Shown here piece by piece: positions 18,352 through 26,503 of a DNA stretch of 64,000 bases (position 1 is its first letter; each line of letters starts with the position of its first letter). The position numbers and the translations under genes are program-made. This DNA is from JALZKA01 sp963725035 (GTDB lineage Bacteria > Actinomycetota > Thermoleophilia > Solirubrobacterales > 70-9). A model generated the notes under the pieces. The model was not told the origin of the DNA, searched no databases, and was given only the letters and a program-made list of their open reading frames with translations. The DNA is taken from contig CAVRWX010000001.1 of the NCBI GenBank assembly GCA_963725035.1, forward strand, positions 62,001-126,000, given 5' to 3'.

Positions 18352-19005
18352 TCAGTCGCGAGCGTGCCAGCGGACGCCCTCGCCCAGGCGCTCGAGGCCG
18401 ATCCAATTCACGCCCATCGCAACCTCGACCACGCGCTCGCGCGGCACTTCCGGGTGCTCGATCCACCATCCCGCGAGGAACTGGATCCCGCCCGCCATGA
18501 GGTGGGCGAGGATCGCGACCGTCGTCTCGATGTCGAGATCGCCCGGCTCCGGCTCCGGCGCGTCCTGGGCCATGATCGACGCGATGGTCGAGGCGGCCTC
18601 CTCGCGAAGGCGGTCGATCGTCTCGCCGGCTACGGGGTCGGAGACGTTCGTGGTCAGCAGGCGAAGGATCGCCGGGCGCCCCGATGCGAATACGAGGAAG
18701 GCGTCGATGCCGGCGCGCAGCCGCTCCTCGTCGGTCGTCTCGGTGCCGACCGCGCTCACCACGGCCTCGATCAGCTCGTGGAGGTAGGTGTCGAGGAGGA
18801 CGACCTGCAACTCGCGCTTCGACGAGAAGTGCTCGTAGATCAGCGCCTTCGAGATTCCGCCGCGGTTGGCCACGTCGTCGAGCGACGCCTCGGAGAAGCC
18901 GCGCTCGGAGAAGACGTCAAGCGCCGCCTCGAGAATCGCCGCGCGGCGGTCCGCGGCGGACAGGCGCCTTCGCGCCGGCGCCTGAGTGCCGGATGACCTC
19001 TCCAT
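18352..19005 (-). CDS. TetR-family repressor
   Basis: A 217-aa TetR protein with an N-terminal helix-turn-helix (about residues 22-68: RRAAILEAALDVFSERGFSEASLDDVANRGGIS in overlapping helices, then KALIYEHFSSKREL). A ligand-binding helical domain follows. It is divergent from the R2-like oxidase gene. The shared 75-base region holds a perfect inverted repeat (19020-19041), so it most likely represses itself and the oxidase. Its own -10 (TAGCCT, complement of 19013-19018) is 7 bases from the ATG, giving a leaderless transcript. Confidence 0.92.
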   Translation of the reverse strand: MERSSGTQAPARRRLSAADRRAAILEAALDVFSERGFSEASLDDVANRGGISKALIYEHFSSKRELQVVLLDTYLHELIEAVVSAVGTETTDEERLRAGIDAFLVFASGRPAILRLLTTNVSDPVAGETIDRLREEAASTIASIMAQDAPEPEPGDLDIETTVAILAHLMAGGIQFLAGWWIEHPEVPRERVVEVAMGVNWIGLERLGEGVRWHARD

Positions 19006-19012
19006 CGCTGGA

Positions 19013-19045
19013 AGGCTACTAACTGACCACTGAGTCAGTTATTAT
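19013..19045. promoter_or_regulatory. TetR-type operator with divergent -10 boxes
   Basis: An inverted repeat with perfect 8-base arms, TAACTGAC (19020-19027) and GTCAGTTA (19034-19041), is separated by 6 bases. The -10 of tetR (complement of 19013-19018) lies on one side. A TATTAT -10 for the oxidase gene (19040-19045) overlaps the right arm. A bound repressor would block both promoters. Confidence 0.85.
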
Positions 19046-19080
19046 GCGGCCACTCAGGCGACCCAAAACGGAGGTAGACG

Positions 19081-20376
19081 GTGAGCGTTGCGCAGAACGA
19101 CGGGATCAGGGCGGCTAACTCGATCTCCTACGACGATCTCTACCGCCGATGGGAGGCCTCCAACTGGAGCGCCACCTCGATCGACCTCACCGAGGACACC
19201 AAGGGCTGGGCCGCGCTCTCCGACATTCAGAAGAAATCAGGTCTCTGGATCTACTCGATGTTCTTCTACGGCGAGGACTCCGTCGCCGACAACCTCTCCC
19301 CCTACATCGACGCCGCGCCGCGCGAGGAGCAGAAGTACTTCCTGGCGACCCAGCAGGTCGACGAGGTCCGCCACGCCGTCTTCTTCCACCGCTTCTTCAA
19401 GGAGGTCATCGGCGCCGGCGACACGATCCAGGCAACGCTCGCCTCAACCGAGCCCGAGCTCAACTGGGGATACCGCAACGTCTTCAGCCGGCTCGACCGC
19501 ATGGCCGAGGAGCTCCGCCGCGATCGCTCGCTGCCGAAGTTCGCCCAGGCGATCGCGCTCTACCACATGGTCGTCGAGGCCTCGATGGCCCAGCCGGGCC
19601 AGCACTTCATCGAGGACTTCTTCGCGAACGAGGGGACGCTGCCGGGCTTCACCGAAGGCATGGCGAACGTCTCCCGCGACGAGCAGCGCCACATCGGCTT
19701 CGGCGTCAAGGTGCTCTCCGAGCTCTTCGAAGAGTCGGATGAGTGCAAGGCAGCCGTCCACGAACTGCTTCTCGACGTTATGCCCTACGTCGCCGCGGTC
19801 TTCAACCCGCCGAACTTCGACCGCGAGTACACGCGCTGCTACGGCTTCGAGATGGAGGACATCTTCGAGTTCGGAATGAAGTCCGTCCTGACCAAGTGGC
19901 GCGCGATCGGCTGGCCGCTCGAGGAGATGCCCGGAGTCCTGCCCATGGACTACACGCTTGAGCACTCAGAGCTCGCGAAACGCCAGATCCGCCTCTTGGA
20001 GGCGAAGATCATCGGCGAGCCTCACCCCCACCCCGATTCCGACCCCGAGGTCCAGGGCCTCTTCTTCGACATCATCGCGCGCTCGGCCGACACGTCGGCC
20101 GTCAACGGCAAGCCGCTCACGATCCAATGGCGCTTCCCGGACGCCGACCCGTGGCACGTGGTCGTCGCTAACGGATCTACCCGCGCCGAGCCCGGAGTCG
20201 CTTCCGATCCCGACCTCACGTGGGAGACGACCTGGGCGAAGTGGATCGGCCTCACGAAGGGCACGGTCAATCCGAAGCGAGCGATCCTTAGCCGCGACCT
20301 TCGCTTCCACGGAAAGCTCCGCGAGCTCTACCGCTTCACGAAGGCCTTCCCGCGCCGCCGCAGCCCGACCGCGTAG
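19081..20376 (+). CDS. R2-like diiron oxidase fused to an SCP2 domain
   Basis: A 431-aa protein. The N-terminal 300 residues are a ferritin-like ribonucleotide-reductase-R2 fold with all six metal ligands visible: E65, E95, H98 (EVRH), E166, E201 and H204 (DEQRH). This fits R2-like ligand-binding oxidases (R2lox) or R2c better than a working nucleotide reductase, and no nrdE gene is near. Residues from about 330 form an SCP2 sterol/lipid-carrier domain. GTG at 19081 has a strong SD (GGAGG at 19071-19075). A TetR regulator is divergent. A role in lipid oxidation is inferred from the fusion. Confidence 0.85.
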   Translation: MSVAQNDGIRAANSISYDDLYRRWEASNWSATSIDLTEDTKGWAALSDIQKKSGLWIYSMFFYGEDSVADNLSPYIDAAPREEQKYFLATQQVDEVRHAVFFHRFFKEVIGAGDTIQATLASTEPELNWGYRNVFSRLDRMAEELRRDRSLPKFAQAIALYHMVVEASMAQPGQHFIEDFFANEGTLPGFTEGMANVSRDEQRHIGFGVKVLSELFEESDECKAAVHELLLDVMPYVAAVFNPPNFDREYTRCYGFEMEDIFEFGMKSVLTKWRAIGWPLEEMPGVLPMDYTLEHSELAKRQIRLLEAKIIGEPHPHPDSDPEVQGLFFDIIARSADTSAVNGKPLTIQWRFPDADPWHVVVANGSTRAEPGVASDPDLTWETTWAKWIGLTKGTVNPKRAILSRDLRFHGKLRELYRFTKAFPRRRSPTA

Positions 20377-20501
20377 CGGGGGACACGCGTCAAGCGTGGC
20401 CCGACCGCTAGAGCTCAGGTCCGAGCGGGCTCTGGCGACCCGGGCGCTCTTGCGTACCGCTTGTCGCCCCCATGATTCGGTTCGCCGGCCCGACTTTAAG
20501 G

Positions 20502-20933
20502 CTAAGCGGCTCCGCCGTTGGACGGGGCGGTCGTCGAGGTGTACTCGAACTCCTCCTCAGCGCCGAAGAGGCGATCAAGCACTGCCTTGCGAATGTCCTC
20601 GGAGAGGACGATCGCCGCGATAGCGCCGACGATGGCGAGGACGATCAGCTTGCCGAGAACCGAACCGCTCTTCTTCTTGCCGCGCAGGCGGTCGGACGCC
20701 TCACGCAGAGACTCCGCGGCCTCGCGAAGCTCTCGCTGCGTCTTCTTGTCGTCCATCACGGCACGAGCGGGGTGCTTCTGCTTCTGGATGCGGCCGTACG
20801 CGCTCTTCGAAGCGTCGAAGGCGTCGCGGATCGAATCACGAAGCTCCTCATCCTCGACGAGCCGGCGTACGTACTCGTTCGAGCTGACCGTCTCTGCGGC
20901 GTCGCGCGCCTTCTGAGTCCTCGTGGTTGGCAT
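20502..20933 (-). CDS. hypothetical protein with one C-terminal membrane helix
   Basis: A 143-aa protein of unknown family. The N-terminal 90 residues are charged and helical (EYVRRLVEDEELRDSIRDAF, then REAAESLREASDRLRGKKK). A single transmembrane helix follows (VLGKLIVLAIVGAIAAIVL) and then a short acidic tail. An anchor with a cytoplasmic coiled coil is likely. It stands alone: 125 bases after the oxidase gene (which holds a small CACGC/GCGTG hairpin near 20385) and 96 bases from the next gene. Confidence 0.75.
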   Translation of the reverse strand: MPTTRTQKARDAAETVSSNEYVRRLVEDEELRDSIRDAFDASKSAYGRIQKQKHPARAVMDDKKTQRELREAAESLREASDRLRGKKKSGSVLGKLIVLAIVGAIAAIVLSEDIRKAVLDRLFGAEEEFEYTSTTAPSNGGAA

Positions 20934-21029
20934 GTGTTTCTCTCCTCTGATCTGCCGAAAGTGGGTTTTGCAGCTTATACCCGCAGCAAAATCCCTGTAA
21001 CGGCAACCGCTCGTATTTGAGGTGAGCGA

Positions 21030-22724
21030 CTAGGAGACGCCCTGCGTGACGGTCGCAGCGAACGCGTCGAGCTGAAGCTCTTCCGGATTGCGAGCGGGCG
21101 AGTAGAGGAAGCCCTGGGCGAGCTCGGCGCCGAGCTCGCGGAGCTCGGCCTGTTGGCGCTGGGTCTCGACGCCCTCGGCGATGACGGCGAGGCCGAGCTC
21201 CTTGGCGAGCGAGACCACCGCGGCCACGACGGCCCTGTCCGAGGTGGTGTCGCCGAGCCCCTGGATGAAGGAGTGATCGATCTTGATCTGGTCGACGGGG
21301 AGGATCCGAAGGAGGCCGAACGACGACGCGCCGGCCCCGAAGTCGTCGATCGCAATGCGCACGCCCAGCGCCTTCAGCCGCCGCAGGCTCTCGACGATCG
21401 GACCGGGGTCGCGAAGAAGCGCCGTCTCGGTTACCTCGAGGCAGAGGAGGTTCGCGGGCAGACCGCTGGTCGTGAGCGCGTGCGAGATGTCCGCGACCAG
21501 GTCCGGGCGGGTGAGCTGGCGGGGCGAGATGTTGACGGAGACGAAGAGATCCCTGCCGTGCCGCTTCCACTGAGCGGCCTGGCGGCAGGCCTGCTCCAAG
21601 ACGATGCGCCCGATCTTCGAGATCAGGCCCGTCTCTTCTGCGATCGAGACGAAGTCGCCGGGGCCGACCATTCCGCGGATCGGGTGCTCCCAGCGGACCA
21701 GCGCCTCGCACCCGATCGTCGCGCCGTGCTCCAAAGAGACGATCGGCTGGAACTGGACCCGAAGCTCGTGCCCTCCGATGGCCCCCCGCAGCTCGTCCTC
21801 TGTCGAGAGCACGGCCGCCTGCTCGGCGCGCATCTCCTCGGAGAACGACTGCGCGTGCCCGCGGCCGTTTGCCTTCGCGCGGTGCATGGCCAACGACGCC
21901 TCGACCAGGAGATCGTCCGCCAGACGGCGGTCGGCCGGGCCGAAGAACGCCATCCCGATCGATCCGCCACACCGGCGCTCCGAACCCCCGGCATGAATCG
22001 TCGCCCCGTTGGAAATCGCTTCGATCAGTTGCGTGGCAACCCGGCCGGCGGCATCCGCGTCGCAGCCCGGAAGGATCATCCCGAACTCGTCGCCGCCGAT
22101 CCTGGCGAGCGTGTCCGTTTCGCGAAGGCGTCCCCCCAGCACGGTCGCCACCTTCCGCAAGAGCTGATCGCCGGCCATGTGGCCCAGGACGGCGTTGATG
22201 TCTGAGAAACGATCGAGGTTCAAGACGAGGAGCGCTCCGTCGGCGCCGTTGCGACGCCCGGACGCGATCTCGCGCGTGAGCTCCTCCATGAAGCGATTGC
22301 GGTTGTAGAGGCCGGAGACCGTGTCGTGGTTTGCCAGGTGGGAGAGCCGGTCATCCTCACCGGCGGTATCCGTGACGTCCTGGGTTGTGCCGATCAGACG
22401 GTCGGGAGTGTCCGCGAAGCCTTCGACGAATGAGCCACGGATGATCACGACCCGCGTATCCCCGTCGGGGCGGACGATGCGGTGCTGGCAGGCGAAGGGA
22501 GTGCGTGTCACGATCGCATCGCGAACGATCGCCAGGTAGGTCTCGCGGTCGTCCGCGTGGACGAGGGTGCTTACGTTCTCGACCGTCGGGTCGAAGGTCT
22601 CGCGATCGACGCCATGGATCTCGTACAGCGCGTTGGACCAACGCGTCCTGTGCGTGTCGGGCTCGTATTCCCACGCTCCGTGGTCATGCTGAGGCTCGGT
22701 GAATTCCCGCATCACAGGTTCCAT
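21030..22724 (-). CDS. PAS-GGDEF-EAL cyclic-di-GMP enzyme
   Basis: A 564-aa cytoplasmic signalling protein with no membrane segment. The order is a PAS sensor (about 15-115), a diguanylate cyclase domain with an intact RIGGDEFGM motif, and a phosphodiesterase domain. The latter has the EAL signature (CEALVRWEHP) and its catalytic set conserved (NISPRQL, EVTETALL, DDFGAGASSF, IKIDHSFI, AEGVET). Both activities look possible, so net direction of c-di-GMP turnover cannot be told from sequence. Two further GGDEF genes lie at 31973-34064. Confidence 0.93.
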   Translation of the reverse strand: MEPVMREFTEPQHDHGAWEYEPDTHRTRWSNALYEIHGVDRETFDPTVENVSTLVHADDRETYLAIVRDAIVTRTPFACQHRIVRPDGDTRVVIIRGSFVEGFADTPDRLIGTTQDVTDTAGEDDRLSHLANHDTVSGLYNRNRFMEELTREIASGRRNGADGALLVLNLDRFSDINAVLGHMAGDQLLRKVATVLGGRLRETDTLARIGGDEFGMILPGCDADAAGRVATQLIEAISNGATIHAGGSERRCGGSIGMAFFGPADRRLADDLLVEASLAMHRAKANGRGHAQSFSEEMRAEQAAVLSTEDELRGAIGGHELRVQFQPIVSLEHGATIGCEALVRWEHPIRGMVGPGDFVSIAEETGLISKIGRIVLEQACRQAAQWKRHGRDLFVSVNISPRQLTRPDLVADISHALTTSGLPANLLCLEVTETALLRDPGPIVESLRRLKALGVRIAIDDFGAGASSFGLLRILPVDQIKIDHSFIQGLGDTTSDRAVVAAVVSLAKELGLAVIAEGVETQRQQAELRELGAELAQGFLYSPARNPEELQLDAFAATVTQGVS

Positions 22725-22784
22725 CGGCTATCCGGCTAGAGCCCTTAGCCCTGCGGCGCGAATGACGGCGAATCTGCGCCTGGC

Positions 22785-23015
22785 CTAGGCGCCCTGGCGC
22801 AGGAGCAGCTCCGGCTGGCGCGGAGGCACGAGCCCCGTGGGGGTGTCGGGCCGGAACGTCGAGCACGGTGAATCGAGATCGAGCGCGCAGAGCTCGTTGC
22901 AGTGAAAGAAGCAGTCGGCGCAGGTTGGCTTGCCCTTGCGACCCGGCTTCAGCCCTCGCCGGGTCAGCCCCACGGCGCGGACCCATTCCTTGGTTCGATC
23001 CTCTTCCTTAAGCAT
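22785..23015 (-). CDS. small cysteine-rich protein
   Basis: A 76-aa basic protein whose centre carries five cysteines and a histidine in a compact block (CADCFFHCNELCALDL, then CSTFRP), suggesting a metal-binding knuckle. The rest is basic at the N-terminus (LTRRGLKPGRKGK) and Pro-rich at the C-terminus. No family is recognised. It lies alone between two divergent genes, and codon use matches neighbouring genes. Confidence 0.65.
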   Translation of the reverse strand: MLKEEDRTKEWVRAVGLTRRGLKPGRKGKPTCADCFFHCNELCALDLDSPCSTFRPDTPTGLVPPRQPELLLRQGA

Positions 23016-23119
23016 CGCGGCCGACTATGCCACTCCCTGCGCGCCCCGTGGGGCCGGTTTTCGCAAACCGCGTAAATCGTCCCGCGAAGCGTTTCCGCAA
23101 ACCCCGCGAAAAACGCCCG

Positions 23120-23143
23120 GGCGAGAGCGCTCTCGCCTACAAT
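23120..23143 (+). promoter_or_regulatory. perfect palindrome abutting a TACAAT -10 box
   Basis: An 18-base perfect palindrome (half-site GGCGAGAGC, 23120-23137) is followed directly by TACAAT (23138-23143), with the ATG of the hydroxylase gene 7 bases further on. The palindrome occupies the -10/-35 spacer, as expected for a repressor operator. Confidence 0.65.
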
Positions 23144-23150
23144 CTGGGTC

Positions 23151-23771
23151 ATGTCCACGGAGCGCACCGCTCGTCTCAGCGCCTCTCCCCCACTCTTCAA
23201 GTCCCGCTTTCTCGACTTCTTCTCGCGGGTCCATCCGGTGGTGCCGGCGCTCATCTTCACCCCCGTCATCGTCGGGCTGATCGTCGTTGCCGTAAACGAG
23301 GGAATGGGCGGCGTCGAGGTCGCGCTCCTGGCTCTCGCCGGACTGGGCATCTGGACCCTGTCGGAGTACTGGCTCCACCGCAAGGTCTTCCACTGGGAGC
23401 CCGACCATCCGATCGGCTCCAGGATGCACTTCATCATCCACGGCGTCCACCACGACCACCCGAACGACAAGATGCGACTGGTGATGCCCCCCGGCGCGAG
23501 CATCCCGCTCGCCCTGCTGTTCGCCGGCCTCTTCTGGCTCATCTTCGGGATTCCAACCGGCCTTCCACTTTTCGCCGGTTTCCTGATCGGTTACTTGATG
23601 TACGACTACACCCACTATTACCTTCACCATGCGGTGCCGAAGACAGAGTTCGGCAAGCGCCTGCGCGAGCAGCACATGCGCCATCACTTCCAGGACCACC
23701 GCTACGGATACGGCGTATCGACGCCCATCTGGGACGCCGTCTTCGGCACGCTTCCTCGCAAGCGCAGCTAA
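23151..23771 (+). CDS. fatty acid hydroxylase / sterol desaturase family membrane protein
   Basis: A 206-aa integral membrane diiron oxygenase with about four transmembrane segments. The histidine clusters of the family are all present: HRKVFH, HGVHHDHP, HYYLHH and HMRHHFQDH. The spacing is closest to fatty-acid 2-hydroxylases. Members hydroxylate or desaturate lipids or carotenoids in the membrane; the substrate here is unknown. The mRNA is predicted to be leaderless and under an unknown repressor. Confidence 0.9.
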   Translation: MSTERTARLSASPPLFKSRFLDFFSRVHPVVPALIFTPVIVGLIVVAVNEGMGGVEVALLALAGLGIWTLSEYWLHRKVFHWEPDHPIGSRMHFIIHGVHHDHPNDKMRLVMPPGASIPLALLFAGLFWLIFGIPTGLPLFAGFLIGYLMYDYTHYYLHHAVPKTEFGKRLREQHMRHHFQDHRYGYGVSTPIWDAVFGTLPRKRS

Positions 23772-23797
23772 GCCGCATACTTACTTTTGTGAGTTCT

Positions 23798-23825
23798 CAG
23801 TAATGTGTGAATTACACACTTACTG
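23798..23825. promoter_or_regulatory. inverted repeat upstream of the AT-hook protein gene
   Basis: Arms CAGTAA/TTACTG enclose GTGTG/CACAC around an AATTA centre, with a one-base bulge. This AT-rich site is 14 bases before the ATG at 23840 and stands out from the GC-rich surroundings. It is a likely operator, perhaps for autoregulation. Confidence 0.6.
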
Positions 23826-23839
23826 AAGGGACTCTCCTC

Positions 23840-24217
23840 ATGCCATCAGCCAGCAGCACCGTCGACAAGGCGGCGAAGCTTCTCCGTGACCGCATCTCCG
23901 AACTCGATTCCGAGCGCGCCAGGCTTCAGCGCGCGCTCGCGAGCCTCACCGACGGCCAAGAGGGCAAACGCGGCCCCGGCCGGCCGCGCGGCTCGTCCTC
24001 CGGAACGTCGAGCAACGGGCGCCGGCGCCGCCGTAGCCGCAAGGGCGGCACCCGAGCAGAGCACGCCCTGAAGGTGATCTCAGAGAACCCCGGTATCAGC
24101 GCGTCCGAGATCGCCGAGAAGCTGGGCATCAAGCCGAACTACATGTACCGAGTCCTGCACGAGCTCCAGGCCGACGGCAGGGTTCGCAAAGACGGCCGGG
24201 CCTACTACCCGGCGTAA
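23840..24217 (+). CDS. AT-hook and winged-helix DNA-binding protein
   Basis: A 125-aa protein starting MPSASSTVDKAAK; an upstream GTG at 23807 lies inside the palindrome and is less likely. Residues 10-40 form a helical, coiled-coil-like segment. Then comes an AT-hook core (RGPGRPRG) with a run of basic residues (GRRRRRSRKGG). The C-terminus is a helix-turn-helix or winged helix (NPGISASEIAEKLGIKPNY). This resembles nucleoid-associated or local regulator proteins of actinobacteria. The target is unknown, but the inverted repeat at 23798-23825 is a candidate. Confidence 0.8.
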   Translation: MPSASSTVDKAAKLLRDRISELDSERARLQRALASLTDGQEGKRGPGRPRGSSSGTSSNGRRRRRSRKGGTRAEHALKVISENPGISASEIAEKLGIKPNYMYRVLHELQADGRVRKDGRAYYPA

Positions 24218-24222
24218 AATTG

Positions 24223-24244
24223 CGCGTCGCCGAACGGCGACGCG
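24223..24244 (-). terminator. probable terminator of icd-mdh
   Basis: A perfect 10-base stem (CGCGTCGCCG / CGGCGACGCG) with a 2-base spacer is followed on the minus strand by CAATTTTAC. It sits between the convergent ends of the AT-hook gene and mdh. Confidence 0.65.
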
Positions 24245-24266
24245 AGAAGCAGGTGCCGTTGAGGTA

Positions 24267-25250
24267 CTAGAGCAGGCCCTCCACCGCGCTTCGCTCCTCC
24301 TGGAGCTCGGCGACGGTCGCGTCGATCCGCTCGCGGATGGCGTCGCCGATCCGCAGGTCCTGGACGATCTCGTACTCGCCGTCGGAGCAGGTGCACGGAT
24401 GGCCCGAGATGATCCCCTCGGGGATGTCGTAGGAGCCATCGGCCGGGATTCCCATCGAGACCCAGTCGCCGTCCGGCGTTCCCAGCACCCAGTCGTGAAC
24501 GTGGTCGATCGCCGCGTTGGCGGCTGAGGCCGCCGATGACGCTCCGCGGGCGTCGATGATTGCGGCGCCGCGCTTGGCGACCGTCGGGATGAAGTCGTCG
24601 AAGATCCAGCCTTCGTCGTCGACTGCCATCCAGGCCGACCCGCCGTTCACCTGACAGTTCCCGAGGTCGGGGACCTGGGTGGTCGAGTGGTTGCCCCACA
24701 CCGTCATGTTCGTGACGTCGGAGACGCCGACATCGAGCTTTCCGGCCAGCTGGGCGATCGCACGGTTGTGATCGAGGCGAAGCATCGCGGTGAACCGCTC
24801 CTTCGGCACGTCGGGAGCGTTCGACATCGCGATGAGCGCGTTGGTGTTGGCGGGGTTGCCAACGACGAGGATCTTTACGTCGTCCGCGGCGCCGGCGTTG
24901 ATCGCCTCGCCCTGCGGCTTGAAGATCCCGCCGTTTGCCTCAAGGAGGTCCGAGCGCTCCATGCCCGGACCGCGCGGCCTGGCACCCACGAGCAGGCCGA
25001 CGTTGCAGCCGTCGAAAGCCTTGTTGGGGTCGTCGAAGATGTCGATCCCCGCGAGCAGGGGGAAGGCGCAGTCGTCTAGCTCCATCGCGGTGCCCTCGGC
25101 AGCCTTGACGGCATCCGGTATCTCGAGCAGGTTCAGGTGGACCGGGGTGTCCTTGCCGAGCATCTCGCCGGCGGCGATGCGGAACAGAAGCGCGTAGCCG
25201 ATCTGACCTGCGGCGCCAGTGACGGTGACTTTGACGGGGGTGTCTGCCAA
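24267..25250 (-). CDS. mdh: malate dehydrogenase
   Basis: A 327-aa NAD-dependent malate dehydrogenase of the LDH/MDH superfamily (type without the mobile extra loop). The N-terminal Rossmann motif is VTGAAGQIGYALLFRIA. The substrate loop ARPRGPGMERSDLL carries the malate-binding arginines, with a third in MLRLDHNRA. The catalytic His/Asp pair is in TVWGNHSTTQ and LDHNRA. TTG at 25250 follows the icd stop (TAG) with no gap, so both TCA-cycle genes are cotranscribed and coupled. Confidence 0.93.
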   Translation of the reverse strand: MADTPVKVTVTGAAGQIGYALLFRIAAGEMLGKDTPVHLNLLEIPDAVKAAEGTAMELDDCAFPLLAGIDIFDDPNKAFDGCNVGLLVGARPRGPGMERSDLLEANGGIFKPQGEAINAGAADDVKILVVGNPANTNALIAMSNAPDVPKERFTAMLRLDHNRAIAQLAGKLDVGVSDVTNMTVWGNHSTTQVPDLGNCQVNGGSAWMAVDDEGWIFDDFIPTVAKRGAAIIDARGASSAASAANAAIDHVHDWVLGTPDGDWVSMGIPADGSYDIPEGIISGHPCTCSDGEYEIVQDLRIGDAIRERIDATVAELQEERSAVEGLL

Positions 25251-26465
25251 CTAACTCATCTCCTTTTGAAGGTTCTCGTCGATCGACGCGAGGAACTCCT
25301 GCGTCGTCTGGAAGTCCTGATCCTCGCCCACGAGGAGCGCCAGGTCCTTGGTCATCTTTCCGCTCTCGACCGTCTCCACGCAGACGCGCTCGAGCGTCTC
25401 GCCGAACTCCGAGACCTCGGGCGTCTCGTCCATTCGCCCACGTGCCTGAAGGCCGCGCGTCCAGGCAAAGATCGAGGCGATCGGGTTGGTCGAGGTCGGG
25501 TTGCCCTTCTGGTGTTCGCGGAAGTGACGGGTGACGGTGCCGTGCGCGGCCTCGGCCTCGACGGTCTTGCCGTCGGGAGTCATGAGGACCGACGTCATCA
25601 GGCCCAGCGAGCCGAAGCCCTGGGCGACGGTGTCGGACTGGACGTCGCCGTCGTAGTTCTTGCACGCCCAGACGTAGCCGCCCTCCCACTTGAGCGAGGC
25701 GGCGACCATGTCGTCGATCAGGCGGTGCTCATACGTGAGCCCCTTCTCGTCGAAGTCCGCCTTGAACTCATCGTCGAAGACCTCCTGAAATAGGTTCTTG
25801 AACCGTCCGTCGTACTTCTTGAGGATCGTGTTCTTCGTCGTCATATAGACGGGGTACTCGCGGTTCAGCCCGTAGCGGAATGAGGCTCGAGCAAAGTCGC
25901 GGATGGAGTCGTCGAGGTTGTACATCGCCATCGCGATTCCGCTCGACGGGAAATCGAAGACGTCAATCTCAATCGGCTCGCCATCGTCCTTCGGCGTCCA
26001 TGTGAGCGTCAGCTTCCCCTCGCCCGGGATTAGCGCGTCCTCGGCCCGGTACTGATCGCCGAAAGCGTGGCGGCCAATGATGATCGGCTTGGTCCAGCCC
26101 GGCACCAGGCGCGGGATGTTCGAGATCACGATCGGCTCGCGGAAGATGACCCCGCCCAGGATGTTGCGGATCGTCCCGTTCGGCGAGCGGTACATCTCCT
26201 TCAGGCCGAACTCCTCGACCCGCGCCTCGTCCGGAGTGATGGTCGCGCACTTGACGCCGACCCCGTGCTCCTTGATCGCGTTGGCCGCATCGACCGTGAT
26301 CTGGTCCTCGGTCTCGTCGCGCTTCTCGATGCCCAGGTCGTAGTAGAGGAGCTCCACGTCGAGGTACGGAAGGATCAGCTGCTCCTTGATGAACGACCAG
26401 ATGATCCTGGTCATCTCGTCGCCGTCGAGCTCGACGATGGGGTTCTTCACTTCGATCTTGGCCAT
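25251..26465 (-). CDS. icd: NADP-dependent isocitrate dehydrogenase
   Basis: A 404-aa dimeric isocitrate dehydrogenase of the eukaryotic-like type (opens VKNPIVELDGDEMTRIIW). It converts isocitrate to 2-oxoglutarate in the TCA cycle. Conserved segments include SPNGTIRNILGG (substrate phosphate loop), the metal-binding aspartates in NYDGDVQSDTVAQGFGSLG, and EAAHGTVTRH. The ATG at 26465 was chosen because the family starts there; the frame stays open upstream without coding character. A -10-like TAGCCT lies 10 bases upstream. Confidence 0.94.
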   Translation of the reverse strand: MAKIEVKNPIVELDGDEMTRIIWSFIKEQLILPYLDVELLYYDLGIEKRDETEDQITVDAANAIKEHGVGVKCATITPDEARVEEFGLKEMYRSPNGTIRNILGGVIFREPIVISNIPRLVPGWTKPIIIGRHAFGDQYRAEDALIPGEGKLTLTWTPKDDGEPIEIDVFDFPSSGIAMAMYNLDDSIRDFARASFRYGLNREYPVYMTTKNTILKKYDGRFKNLFQEVFDDEFKADFDEKGLTYEHRLIDDMVAASLKWEGGYVWACKNYDGDVQSDTVAQGFGSLGLMTSVLMTPDGKTVEAEAAHGTVTRHFREHQKGNPTSTNPIASIFAWTRGLQARGRMDETPEVSEFGETLERVCVETVESGKMTKDLALLVGEDQDFQTTQEFLASIDENLQKEMS

Positions 26466-26475
26466 GGGGCAGCGC

Positions 26476-26497
26476 AGGCTATCGAGCCGCATACGAT
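26476..26497. promoter_or_regulatory. divergent -10 boxes between icd and the SCP2 gene
   Basis: TAGCCT on the minus strand (complement of 26476-26481) serves icd, 10 bases from its ATG. TACGAT on the plus strand (26492-26497) serves the SCP2 gene, 6 bases from its ATG. Only 38 bases separate the two start codons. Confidence 0.5.
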
Positions 26498-26503
26498 GCC
26501 CCG

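Noticed and set aside
19081..20376. Working ribonucleotide reductase beta subunit
   Set aside because: No alpha-subunit gene is near and the protein carries a fused SCP2 domain, which fits an R2-like oxidase better.
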